Of a stretch of DNA of 64,000 bases, positions 15,892 to 24,025 are shown piece by piece. The DNA lies in the NCBI RefSeq assembly GCF_003074055.1, contig NZ_CP029043.1:1426001-1490000 (forward strand), written 5' to 3'. The position numbers and the translations under genes were made by a program. Positions within the stretch are counted from its first letter, which is position 1. Each line of letters begins with the position of its first letter. The notes beneath the pieces are model-generated. The model made no database searches. It was not told the origin of the DNA and saw only the letters and a program-made list of their open reading frames with translations. Source of the stretch: Streptomyces nigra (GTDB taxonomy: Bacteria; Actinomycetota; Actinomycetes; Streptomycetales; Streptomycetaceae).

Positions 15892-16670
15892 GCACACTGG
15901 TGTACGACGGCGGAGCGATGCTGGGCCGACAGCTGCGGCGGGCCCGCAACAACCCGGGCCTGCTGATCCTCACCCAGGCCATGCCGATCAACATGCTGCT
16001 GTTCTTCGGCTACGTGTTCGGCAGCGCCCTCGCGATGCCAGGCGGGGAGTACCGGTCCTTCCTGGTGCCGGGCCTGCTGGTGGCGACCGCGGCGAACGGG
16101 ATCATGACCGGTATGTTCCAGGCCGCGCAGGACACGCACCGGGGGGTGACGGACCGGCTGCGGACGCTGCCGATGAGCAGGGCCGCGGTGCCGCTCGGCC
16201 AGACGGTGGCGGACCTGGTGGTGACGGCGGTGGGGACCGTACCGCTGCTGCTGACCGGGCTTCTGGTGGGCTGGCGGATCGAGGGGTCGGCGCTGCAAGC
16301 GGTCGGCGCGCTGGGGCTGTTGCTGCTGTTCCGGTTCGCGATGACGTGGATCGGGGTGTTCCTGGGGCTGCTCACCCGCAGCGAGGAGGCGGCGGGCCAG
16401 CTGGGTGCGGCGACGTTCCTGCTGCCGCTGCTGTCCAACGCCTATATCCCGGCCGGTGGACTGCCCGGATGGCTGCGCACGGTCGCCGAGTGGAATCCGA
16501 TCAGCGCGGTCACGACGGCGCTGCGGGAACTGTTCGGGAACGCGCCGGTGCCGGACGGGGCTGCCTGGCCGGTGGCGCACCCGGTCGCCGGGTCACTGGC
16601 CTGGTGTGCGGTGCTGCTCACCGTGTTCGTGCCGCTGGCGGTGCGCCGGTACGCGCGCGGCGGGGAGTGA
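15888..16670 (+). CDS. ABC-2 type exporter permease, DrrB type
   Basis: 260 residues with six hydrophobic segments. The ABC-2 signature region includes FLVPGLLVATAANGIMTGMF and the RTLPMSRAAVPLGQ coupling segment. It starts with a 4-base overlap on the ATPase gene, so translation is coupled. The two form a heteromeric exporter at the cytoplasmic membrane under the divergent TetR regulator. The substrate is unknown; a hydrophobic antibiotic or toxic lipid is likely from the family. Confidence 0.9.
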   Translation: MSTLVYDGGAMLGRQLRRARNNPGLLILTQAMPINMLLFFGYVFGSALAMPGGEYRSFLVPGLLVATAANGIMTGMFQAAQDTHRGVTDRLRTLPMSRAAVPLGQTVADLVVTAVGTVPLLLTGLLVGWRIEGSALQAVGALGLLLLFRFAMTWIGVFLGLLTRSEEAAGQLGAATFLLPLLSNAYIPAGGLPGWLRTVAEWNPISAVTTALRELFGNAPVPDGAAWPVAHPVAGSLAWCAVLLTVFVPLAVRRYARGGE

Positions 16671-16698
16671 GCGGCCGCGGGCGTACGGGCACGGCGAA

Positions 16699-16725
16699 GG
16701 CCCCGTCGGGATCCGTGGCGGGGCC
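16699..16725 (+). terminator. Hairpin after the ABC exporter operon
   Basis: GGCCCCG (16699-16705) and CGGGGCC (16719-16725) form a 7-bp all-GC stem with a 13-base loop, 29 bp after the permease stop codon. The surrounding 16671-16917 shows no convincing gene. Confidence 0.5.
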
Positions 16726-16917
16726 GGGCCGTTGCACGGGTGGGACGGGGCCGGGGAGCGCGGTGTGGATTCCGGGGGAATTGCCCGCACCCGGGTGGCA
16801 CTCCGGGACGCCGCCGCGGTGCCGTGGGGATGACGGCGGCGACAGGGCGGCGGCATCAGGACGGAGGGCCGGCCGGGTACGGGCCTCGAGACGTCGCTCG
16901 GCGGTGACCCGTGCGGG

Positions 16918-17187
16918 TCAGTGTCCGCCGAACAGCGAGCGACGGAGCCTGCGCAGCGGGGCGAAGAGCGAGACACGGCGTACGCGCGCGGTGCGGTCGC
17001 TGCGCTCGCGCACGGTGTCCCGCGTGGTCAGCTCACGCATCAGCGAGGTCGCCTCGGCCGCCTCCCGCTGCGGCACGGCGGGACCCGCCAGTACCGCGAG
17101 ATGGCGGTCGAGGCGCGAACTGGTCGCGCTGCTCCCGCAGGTGATCGCAGGGACCCTGGCCCTGCTGCGCACTGTTATCTGATCCAT
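16918..17187 (-). CDS. Small basic protein of unknown function
   Basis: 89 residues from the ATG of MDQITVRSR; GGGGAG precedes it by about five bases, which favours this start over one 22 codons upstream. The protein is Arg-rich, has no membrane segment and ends in the basic tail LRRLRRSLFGGH. The middle ERSDRTARVRRV part is also basic, so nucleic acid or membrane-surface contact is possible. I do not recognise a family. It lies downstream of the sigma/anti-sigma pair on the same strand with a 126-bp gap. Confidence 0.6.
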   Translation of the reverse strand: MDQITVRSRARVPAITCGSSATSSRLDRHLAVLAGPAVPQREAAEATSLMRELTTRDTVRERSDRTARVRRVSLFAPLRRLRRSLFGGH

Positions 17188-17313
17188 GTCACTCCCCACC
17201 CGTACGAGTCCACCCGGCCCGGGCAGGTTAACCCTATCGTCCCGGTGGAGCACGCGTGTATCGCGGTCACAGGATTCACCTTCCCCGTAAGGGTGTTGAC
17301 GACCCGTAGACGA

Positions 17314-18126
17314 TTACTCTCCGAATCCGACCGATTTCAGGGCGAGTTGGACAATGGGCTGGCTGGTCGGTTGCGGAGAGCCGCCGCCGGGCTCGACGGT
17401 GACGGCCAGTGACGTCGCCGAGGTCTCGAGATCGGACGCGATCAGGGGCGTGTCGCCCTCGAAGAGCCCGAGGGAGCGCGGTTGCGCGCCGGGGCGCATG
17501 AGCCAGAGCTGATGCACACGGCCGCCGGGCGGCTCGCCGTATCCGCTCAGAGTGACGACCGCACGCCCTTCCGATGCGGAAGCCACCACCCCGATCCGTC
17601 TGCCCTTCGCGTCCTCGCCGGTGCTCGCGCGGGCGTCCGAGGCGCCCAGAACGTTAGCGATCTCACTCGCCCGGGCCCGCTGCGCGGCCAGTTCGTCCCG
17701 CGCCTCGTTCGCCTGGACGGCGAACAGGGAGGCGACGACGAGGGCCGCGGCGGCCGTGGCGGTGGCGAACGGCACGAACAGCGGACGGCGGCCCGCCCGG
17801 CGCGGCGGCGGCTGGCCGCCCCACACATGCGGCGGCAACTGGGGCGCCCGCGCACGGGCCGCCGGCCGCCCTGCAGTCTCCTGCGGCAGCGTCCGTACGG
17901 CGGACAGCACCCGCTCGCGCAGCGCGGCCGGCGGGGCCGCGGCCGTCGACCAGGCCAGCCGGACGGCGTCCTCGGTCAGCGCGCGCACCTCGGCCGCGCA
18001 GACCTCGCACGTGCTCAAGTGCTTCTCGAAACGCTGCCGTTCGGACCGCTCCAGGGCGTCCAGGGCGTAGGGGGCGGCGAGGGAGTGCAGGTCCTCGCGC
18101 CTCAGCAGGCGGGCGACGAAACTCAC
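17314..18126 (-). CDS. Anti-sigma factor, RskA type
   Basis: 270 residues from a GTG whose last bases overlap the sigma stop (GTGA). The N-terminal zinc-binding anti-sigma domain carries the HLSTCEVC (HX3CX2C) motif. One membrane segment (about residues 119-138) follows, then an extracytoplasmic RskA domain with HQLWLM and the final SQPIVQLALK. Known RskA-type proteins hold a SigK-type sigma factor inactive at the membrane and release it on regulated proteolysis. GGGAGGA precedes the GTG. Confidence 0.92.
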   Translation of the reverse strand: MSFVARLLRREDLHSLAAPYALDALERSERQRFEKHLSTCEVCAAEVRALTEDAVRLAWSTAAAPPAALRERVLSAVRTLPQETAGRPAARARAPQLPPHVWGGQPPPRRAGRRPLFVPFATATAAAALVVASLFAVQANEARDELAAQRARASEIANVLGASDARASTGEDAKGRRIGVVASASEGRAVVTLSGYGEPPGGRVHQLWLMRPGAQPRSLGLFEGDTPLIASDLETSATSLAVTVEPGGGSPQPTSQPIVQLALKSVGFGE

Positions 18127-18665
18127 GCGACTCCTCCCAGGCACTTGCGCAGCTGGGTGAGTCCGTCGCGCATCCGGGTCTTGACGGTGCCCAGCGGCAG
18201 GGACAGCCGCTCGGCCACTTCACGGTAGGTGTAGCCGTCGTAGTAGGCGAGGGTGACCGACTGGCGCTGCAGCGCGGTGAGGCGTTCCAGGCAGCGGCGC
18301 ACCCATTCGCGCTCCAGCCCGGCCTCGACCTCCTCGGCGACGTGGTCGAAGGCGGGCTGCCCGGAGCGCATGGCCTCGCGCTGCTCGCGTTCTCCGGCGG
18401 CGCGGGCGCTGCGCACGCGGTCGACGGCGCGGCGGTGGGCGAGGGTGAGGACCCACGACAGGGCGCTGCCCCGGCGCGGGTCGAACCGCGCGGCCGACCG
18501 CCACAGTTCGAGCAGCACCTCCTGCGCCACCTCCTCCGACTGCGCCGGATCGCGCACGACCCGGCGCACCAGTCCGTAGACCGGACCGGACACCAGCCCG
18601 TACAGGTCTTCGAACGCCTTCTGGTCACCGCCCGCCACGAGCACCAGCAGCTCGTCCGCGTCCAC
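18123..18665 (-). CDS. ECF RNA polymerase sigma factor, SigK type
   Basis: 180 residues from the GTG of VDADELL, which has GGAGGGGGAG nearby; the open frame extends 23 codons upstream without support. Region 2 spans about residues 20-90 (FEDLYGLVSGPVYGLVRRVV then EEVAQEVLLELWR), and region 4 has LTALQRQSVTLAYYDGYTY plus the helix-turn-helix VAERLSLPLGTVKTRMRDGL. It overlaps its anti-sigma gene by four bases and is divergent from the DUF4331 gene, which is a likely target. Confidence 0.93.
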   Translation of the reverse strand: MDADELLVLVAGGDQKAFEDLYGLVSGPVYGLVRRVVRDPAQSEEVAQEVLLELWRSAARFDPRRGSALSWVLTLAHRRAVDRVRSARAAGEREQREAMRSGQPAFDHVAEEVEAGLEREWVRRCLERLTALQRQSVTLAYYDGYTYREVAERLSLPLGTVKTRMRDGLTQLRKCLGGVA

Positions 18666-18782
18666 CGTGTCTCCCCCTCCAGCCAGACCGCATCTCGGCC
18701 GTCCCGTCCCACGAGGTCTTCGCAACAGACACACCTCCGGATGGGGTACGGATCAAAGAGCCGAAAAAGCGGGTCGGACGGG

Positions 18783-18801
18783 CACGGAAATTCTTTTCGT
18801 G
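18783..18801. promoter_or_regulatory. Inverted repeat in the sigma/DUF4331 divergent region
   Basis: CACGGAAA and TTTTCGTG (one mismatch, 3-base centre) in the 208 bp between the sigma factor start and the DUF4331 start. It may be an operator or part of a sigma-dependent promoter. I could not assign a convincing ECF -35/-10 pair on either strand. Confidence 0.35.
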
Positions 18802-18873
18802 TTCGACCAATCCGCTCCCACCCCCACTCCGAATCCCGGTGCGTCAGGCAAGTTGGCACTGAGGACGGACGGC

Positions 18874-20409
18874 ATGACACCTACTTCCAGGAGCGGGGCG
18901 GGACGCAGGGGACTCGCGACCCTCGTATGTGGTGCGTTGGCCGCCGGCGGGCTCGCAGCCGCCGGTGTGACCGCGCTGGAACCGGGGGCGGCCTCCGCCT
19001 CCAGCCACCGCGAGGCCCCGCTCATCTCGGGGACACCGCAGTACGACAACACGGACGTGTACGCGTTCGTCAGCCCGGACAAGCCGGACACGACGACGAT
19101 CGTGGCGAACTGGATCCCGTTCGAGGAGCCCGCGGGCGGACCGAACTTCTTCCCGTTCGCCGAGGACGCCCAGTACGACATCCACGTCGACAACAACGGG
19201 GACGCGCAGGGCGAACTGCTGTACCGCTTCACGTTCGACACGCACACCAAGAACAAGAAGACGTTCCTCTACAACACGGGACCCGTCGAGAGCCTCGACG
19301 ATCCCGACCTCAACATCACACAGACGTACGACATCGAGCTGCTGAAGCTGAAGGACCAGCACCTGGTCTCGAAGACGAAGATCGCCAACGACGTCCCCGT
19401 GGCGCCGTCGAACGTCGGCAAGGCGTCGATGCCCGACTACGCGAAGCTGCGCGAGGAGGCCGTGCACGAACTGCACGGCGGTACCACGACGTTCGCGGGT
19501 CAGGCCGACGACCCGTTCTTCCTGGACCTGCGGGTCTTCGACCTGCTGTACGGCGGAAATCTCTCCGAGGTCGGCAACGACACCCTCAAGGGCTACAACG
19601 TCAACTCCATAGCCCTCCAGGTCCCGAACCACATGCTCGCCGAGTCGGCGGACCAGCCGATCGTCGGCATCTGGTCGACCACACAGCGCAAGAACGCCAA
19701 GGGCTACTTCGAGCAGGTCTCGCGCCTGGGCAGCCCGCTGGTGAACGAGGTCGTCAACCCGATCAAGGACAAGGACCGGTTCAACGCGTCCGCGCCCTGG
19801 GACGACGCCAAGTTCCTGAAGAACGTCACCAACCCCGAACTGCCCAAGCTCATCGAGGCGATCTACAAGATCCCCGCGCCCGACGAGCCGCGCAACGACC
19901 TGGTCGACGTCTTCCTCAAGGGCGTGAAGGGCCTCAACCAGCCGCCGCACGTGACGCCTTCGGAGATGCTGCGCCTGAACACGTCGATCAAGCCGACGGA
20001 CAAGCCCAAGCGGCTCGGCGTCCTCGACGGCGACAACGCGGGCTTCCCGAACGGCCGCCGGCTCACCGACGACGTGATCGACGCCTCCCTCCAGGTCGTC
20101 GAGGGCGAGCTGCTGGGCGCCAAGAACGACCTGGGCGACGCGGTCGACAAGAACGACAAGGAGTTCGAGAAGTCCTTCCCGTACGTCGCCCTGCCGACGG
20201 AGGGCTCGCGCGGCCCGCTCGCCAAGGGCACGGACGGCGAGACCGACGTCCGCAGCCAGCTCGGCGACGCGCTCCAGCCGGCCGGCGCGTCCGGCGGCAC
20301 GGACGACATGGCGCTGATCGCCGGATCGGCGGGCGCCGGAGCCCTCGGCATCCTGCTGATCGGCGGCGCCCTCCTGTGGTGGCGCCGGATGCGGGACCGG
20401 GCCTACTAG
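18874..20409 (+). CDS. DUF4331 family secreted or membrane-anchored protein
   Basis: 511 residues from the ATG of MTPTSRSG; the frame extends 69 codons upstream without a signal-like start. A signal peptide ends at SASS, followed by SHREAPLISGTPQYDNTDVYAF, here quoted in two parts: SHREAPLIS and QYDNTDVYAF, the hallmark of DUF4331. A C-terminal segment (about 480-500) and WWRRMRDRAY form a membrane anchor. The molecular role is unknown. It leads an apparent unit with a TPR protein and a NicO transporter and is divergent from a sigma factor. Its TAG stop codon is part of an inverted-repeat element. Confidence 0.85.
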   Translation: MTPTSRSGAGRRGLATLVCGALAAGGLAAAGVTALEPGAASASSHREAPLISGTPQYDNTDVYAFVSPDKPDTTTIVANWIPFEEPAGGPNFFPFAEDAQYDIHVDNNGDAQGELLYRFTFDTHTKNKKTFLYNTGPVESLDDPDLNITQTYDIELLKLKDQHLVSKTKIANDVPVAPSNVGKASMPDYAKLREEAVHELHGGTTTFAGQADDPFFLDLRVFDLLYGGNLSEVGNDTLKGYNVNSIALQVPNHMLAESADQPIVGIWSTTQRKNAKGYFEQVSRLGSPLVNEVVNPIKDKDRFNASAPWDDAKFLKNVTNPELPKLIEAIYKIPAPDEPRNDLVDVFLKGVKGLNQPPHVTPSEMLRLNTSIKPTDKPKRLGVLDGDNAGFPNGRRLTDDVIDASLQVVEGELLGAKNDLGDAVDKNDKEFEKSFPYVALPTEGSRGPLAKGTDGETDVRSQLGDALQPAGASGGTDDMALIAGSAGAGALGILLIGGALLWWRRMRDRAY

Positions 20410-20619
20410 GGCGTGTTCCGAAAGTGGCGTCGTTCGCCCGGAGGGCGGGGCTCGCGGCGTCTGGTGCCGGGGGCACCTCCCACGCCCTTCAGGCAGTGGG
20501 GGGAGCATCGCAAGGCGGAGGGCCGTCCGCGTACTGGACGTACGCGGACGGCCCGACAACGCGGCGAGGTGCCGTGCCAGGCGCCGCGAGCCGGAGGGGA
20601 CTTTCGAAACACGCCCTAG
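20406..20619. repeat. Inverted-repeat element 1 (214 bp, CTAG at both ends)
   Basis: Ends are CTAGGGCGTGTTCCGAAAGT (20406-20425) and ACTTTCGAAACACGCCCTAG (20600-20619), inverted with one mismatch. Inside is a second perfect dyad, GGGCCGTCCGCGTAC and its complement (20520-20554). The left end contains the TAG stop of the DUF4331 gene. It resembles the non-coding intergenic repeats I recall from other Streptomyces genomes (recollection, unchecked). No protein is encoded; both strands give mirrored 68-codon frames caused by the symmetry. Confidence 0.75.
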
Positions 20620-20702
20620 GCCGTGTCCGCAAAGTCCCGCCTGCCGTTCGACGCCCGGCACGCCCTACGGGCGGACGACGCGACTTTACGGACACGACCT
20701 AG
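20616..20702. repeat. Inverted-repeat element 2 (87 bp), sharing CTAG with element 1
   Basis: Ends are CTAGGCCGTGTCCGCAAAGT and ACTTTACGGACACGACCTAG. The outer sequence CTAGG-CGTGT-AAAGT matches the end of element 1, so the two look like one family inserted side by side. The RNA would fold as a long stem and may also end transcription. The remaining gap 20703-20813 holds only the ribosome site of the next gene. Confidence 0.72.
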
Positions 20703-20813
20703 CCCGACCGGCCATCGACCCGGCGCGGCCCGCGAACGTACTCATCCCCCACGGCGCGGGCCGCGTCGCACCACCCGACCACCACGGTCGACGACACCCA
20801 TCGAGGAGAGGGC

Positions 20814-22295
20814 ATGGTCCCGCCCACGCACGACACCCCGCAGGAGCCCACGCCCGAACGTGGCGCGGGCCCGGACCCGGCGGCCCCCGCCGGGGGTGAG
20901 GGGGCGGGGCCCCCGCAGGACGGGGCCGGGGCGAAGGACGGCGGCCGGGTCGCGGCGCTGCGCCGCTTCGCCGCCGCCCGCCGGCGCGCACTGCACCTCA
21001 CCGGGTGCGCCGCCCTGCTGGCCGTCGCCGTCACCGGGGGCTCCGTGGCCCTCGGCGCCGGCGGCGACGCCCCGCGGGTCGCGCCCGCCTCGGCCGCCGT
21101 CTCACCGGGGCTGCTCGCCTCCGGCGACCTGGACACGGGCATCACGGCCCTACAGTCCCATCTGCGCGACCAGCCCCGGGACTTCGGCGGCTGGGCCACG
21201 CTGGGCCTCGCCTATGTCGAGCAGGCCCGCACCAAGGGCGACCCCTCGCGCTATCCGCAGGCCGAGCGGGCGTTCAAGCGCTCGCTGGCGCTGTCGCCCC
21301 GCAACGACCAGGCGCTGGCCGGCCGCGCCGCGCTCGCCGCCGCCCGGCACGACTTCGAGGACGCCCTGGCCCTCGCGGATCGGGCCCTGAAGGAGAACCC
21401 CTACAGCGAACGCGCCCTGTGCGTCCGGGTGGACGCCCTCGTCGAGCTCGGCCGCTACGACGCCGCCGCCGAGGCCGCGGACACCGCCGACGACCGCCGT
21501 CCGGGCATCCCGGTCTTCACGCGGTACGCGTACGTCCACGAGCTGCGCGGCGACGTCCGTACGGCCCGGCGCGTGCTGGAGCAGGCGCTGTCCTCGGCGT
21601 CCGCCCCCGGCGACATCGCCTACGTCGCCACCCAGCTGGGCCAGCTCGCCTGGAACCAGGGCGAGTACGAGTCGGCCCTCACCCACTACGCCCGCGCGCT
21701 CGCCGCCGACGAGAACTACCTCCCCGCCCTGGAGGGCCGGGCCCGGGCACGGGCCGCCGACGGCGACCGGGCGGGTGCGATCGCGGGCCTGAAGGACGTC
21801 GTCACCCGCTTCCCGCTGCCCGGTCCGCTGGTCGCCCTCGGCGAGCTGTACGAGGCGGCCGGCGACCGGGCCGCCGCGGACGACCAGTACGCCCTGGTCG
21901 ACGCCTGGACGTCACTCGCCCGCGCGAACGGCGTCAACGCCGACCTCGACACCGCGCTGGCCGCCGCCGACCACGGCGACAAGGCGGCCGCCCTGCGGGC
22001 CGCCCGCGCCGAGTACGAGCGCCGCCGCACCGTGCACACCGCGGACGCCCTCGCCTGGGCCCTGCACGTCAACGGCAAGGACGACGAGGCGCTCCCCTAC
22101 GCCCGCCGGGCCACGGCCACGGGCTACCGCAACGCCGTGTTCCTCTATCACCGCGGGATCATCGAGCGGGCCACCGGCCACTCCGACGAAGCCCGCACCC
22201 ATCTGCGGGCCGCCCTCAAGCTGAACCCGGGCTTCGCACCGCTGGGCGCCAGGGACGCGCGCGCCGCCCTCGCGGACCTGGAGACGGACCGATGA
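20814..22295 (+). CDS. Membrane-anchored tetratricopeptide-repeat protein
   Basis: 493 residues. A Pro/Gly-rich cytoplasmic stretch, one membrane segment (about 62-82), then multiple TPR units, for example WATLGLAYVEQA, YPQAERAFKRSLALSP, YESALTHYARALAADENYLP and HLRAALKLNPGF. Such proteins scaffold complexes; here the repeats face outside if the segment is a signal anchor. GGAGAGGGC precedes the ATG. Its stop codon overlaps the next ATG (ATGA), tying it to the NicO transporter. Confidence 0.85.
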   Translation: MVPPTHDTPQEPTPERGAGPDPAAPAGGEGAGPPQDGAGAKDGGRVAALRRFAAARRRALHLTGCAALLAVAVTGGSVALGAGGDAPRVAPASAAVSPGLLASGDLDTGITALQSHLRDQPRDFGGWATLGLAYVEQARTKGDPSRYPQAERAFKRSLALSPRNDQALAGRAALAAARHDFEDALALADRALKENPYSERALCVRVDALVELGRYDAAAEAADTADDRRPGIPVFTRYAYVHELRGDVRTARRVLEQALSSASAPGDIAYVATQLGQLAWNQGEYESALTHYARALAADENYLPALEGRARARAADGDRAGAIAGLKDVVTRFPLPGPLVALGELYEAAGDRAAADDQYALVDAWTSLARANGVNADLDTALAAADHGDKAAALRAARAEYERRRTVHTADALAWALHVNGKDDEALPYARRATATGYRNAVFLYHRGIIERATGHSDEARTHLRAALKLNPGFAPLGARDARAALADLETDR

Positions 22296-23980
22296 GCCGG
22301 CGCCGCCTGGCCGCCTCCGGCGCCGCCGTCCTCACGGCGGCCTGCGCGCTCGCCCTGTTCACCGCGCCGCCCGCGAGCGCGCACCCCCTCGGCAACTTCA
22401 CCGTCAACCGGTACGACGGCCTGGTCGTCGCCCCCGGCGAGCTGCGCGTCGCCCATGTCGAGGACCTGGCCGAGATCCCGGCGACCCAGGCCGGGCCCAC
22501 GATCGAGAAGGCGGGCCTGACGGCCTGGGCCCGGCAGCGCTGCGCGAACGCGGCCCGGGACGGCGAGGTCACGGTCGACGGCCGCGAGGCCCCGCTGACG
22601 GTGACGGCAAGCCGGGCCCGGGTACGGCCCGGGCAGGCGGGGCTCGACACCCTGCGGGTGGAGTGCGCGCTGACGGCACCACTGCCCGAAAGGGTCGCGC
22701 ACACCGTGGAGTTCACGGCTGCGGGCGGGGAGGCCGGGCCGGGCTGGCGGGAGATCACGGCGCGCGGCGACCGGATGACGCTGACCGCCTCGGACGTACC
22801 GGGGACATCGGCCTCCGGCGAACTCAGCGAGTACCCGGAGGAGTTGCTGTCCTCCCCCGCCGACACGCGGTCCGCGTCCCTGCGGGTGCGGCCCGGCGGT
22901 CCGGCCCTCACCGCGTCCGGCGCGTCCGGGGAGGACACCGAGGACGGCGCGTCCTCCGTCCTGCCGCGCGGCGCCGACCGCTGGACGCGGGCCCTGGACG
23001 ACCTGGTCTCCCGCCGTGAGCTGACCGTGGGCTTCGCGGCGCTCGCCCTGCTGCTCGCGGTCTTCCTCGGCGCGCTGCACGCGCTCGCCCCGGGGCACGG
23101 CAAGACGATGATGGCGGCGGTGGCGACCGCGCGCGGGGGGCGGGCCCGGATGCGGGACGTCCTGCCGCTGGCCGCCTCGGTGACGGTCACCCACACCCTG
23201 GGCGTGGTGGCGCTCGGACTGCTGGTCACCGCCGGCTCGGCGGCGGCCCCTTCGGTGATCACCTGGCTGGGGGTCGCGAGCGGCGCCCTGGTGATCGCGG
23301 CGGGCGTGACCCTGACCCGTCGCGCCTGGCACCTGCGCGCCTCCGGGCACGGCCACGGCCACGAGCACCCTCACGACCACGACGGGCATCCGCATCCGCA
23401 CCCCCACCCGGGCGAGTCCGAACCCGAGCACGCCCACGAGCGCCATCCGGTGCTCGTCGGTGCCTCCCCCGGCACCGCCCCGGCCCCCCATCCCCATCCG
23501 CACGACCACGCCCACCCGCACCCCCACGACCATGTGCACGAGCACGACCACGACCACGCGCACGAGCACGGGCGTCGCGGGAAGGCCTCGTTCACCCACA
23601 CCCACGGCGGTGTCCCCCACACGCACCCCACCGCCCCCACCCTGCGGGGCACGATCCTGCTCGGCTTCGCCGGGGGGCTCGTCCCGAGTCCGTCCGCCGT
23701 CGTCGTGCTGGTCGGCGCCGCCGCGCTCGGCAAGGCCTGGTTCGGGCTGCTGCTCGTCGTGGCGTACGGCGCCGGGCTGGCGCTCACGCTCGGCGCGGCC
23801 GGGTTCGCCGTCGTCCGGCTGGGTACAGGGGCGATGCGGGTGCTCGACAGGCGTCCGCGCGCGCTGACCCACCCCGTGACGGTCCTCGTCCGCCGTACGG
23901 CGCCGCTGGCGTCCGCGGTGCTCGTCGTCCTGATCGGAGCCGGACTCGTGGTCCAGGGGGCGGCATCCGCACTCGGCTGA
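22292..23980 (+). CDS. NicO/RcnA-like metal transporter with histidine-rich loop
   Basis: 562 residues. A signal peptide ending at ASAHPLGNF, an extracytoplasmic domain of about 200 residues, then membrane segments containing the NicO motif HALAPGHGK (about residue 270). Between the two membrane halves lies a loop of about 110 residues made largely of His-Asp, His-Glu and His-Pro pairs (about 345-455), able to bind many divalent ions. Known relatives move nickel or cobalt; direction here is undetermined. Coupled to the TPR gene by a 4-base overlap. The DUF4331-TPR-NicO set faces a sigma/anti-sigma pair. Confidence 0.87.
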   Translation: MSRRRLAASGAAVLTAACALALFTAPPASAHPLGNFTVNRYDGLVVAPGELRVAHVEDLAEIPATQAGPTIEKAGLTAWARQRCANAARDGEVTVDGREAPLTVTASRARVRPGQAGLDTLRVECALTAPLPERVAHTVEFTAAGGEAGPGWREITARGDRMTLTASDVPGTSASGELSEYPEELLSSPADTRSASLRVRPGGPALTASGASGEDTEDGASSVLPRGADRWTRALDDLVSRRELTVGFAALALLLAVFLGALHALAPGHGKTMMAAVATARGGRARMRDVLPLAASVTVTHTLGVVALGLLVTAGSAAAPSVITWLGVASGALVIAAGVTLTRRAWHLRASGHGHGHEHPHDHDGHPHPHPHPGESEPEHAHERHPVLVGASPGTAPAPHPHPHDHAHPHPHDHVHEHDHDHAHEHGRRGKASFTHTHGGVPHTHPTAPTLRGTILLGFAGGLVPSPSAVVVLVGAAALGKAWFGLLLVVAYGAGLALTLGAAGFAVVRLGTGAMRVLDRRPRALTHPVTVLVRRTAPLASAVLVVLIGAGLVVQGAASALG

Positions 23981-24025
23981 GCTACTTTTGTGGAGAATGC
24001 GCACGGATGCGAAGGGGGGACGCCC

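Noticed and set aside
20406..20619. Two mirrored 68-codon frames that begin MFRK and end FRNTP on both strands
   Set aside because: The likeness is a consequence of the inverted-repeat ends, not evidence for a gene.
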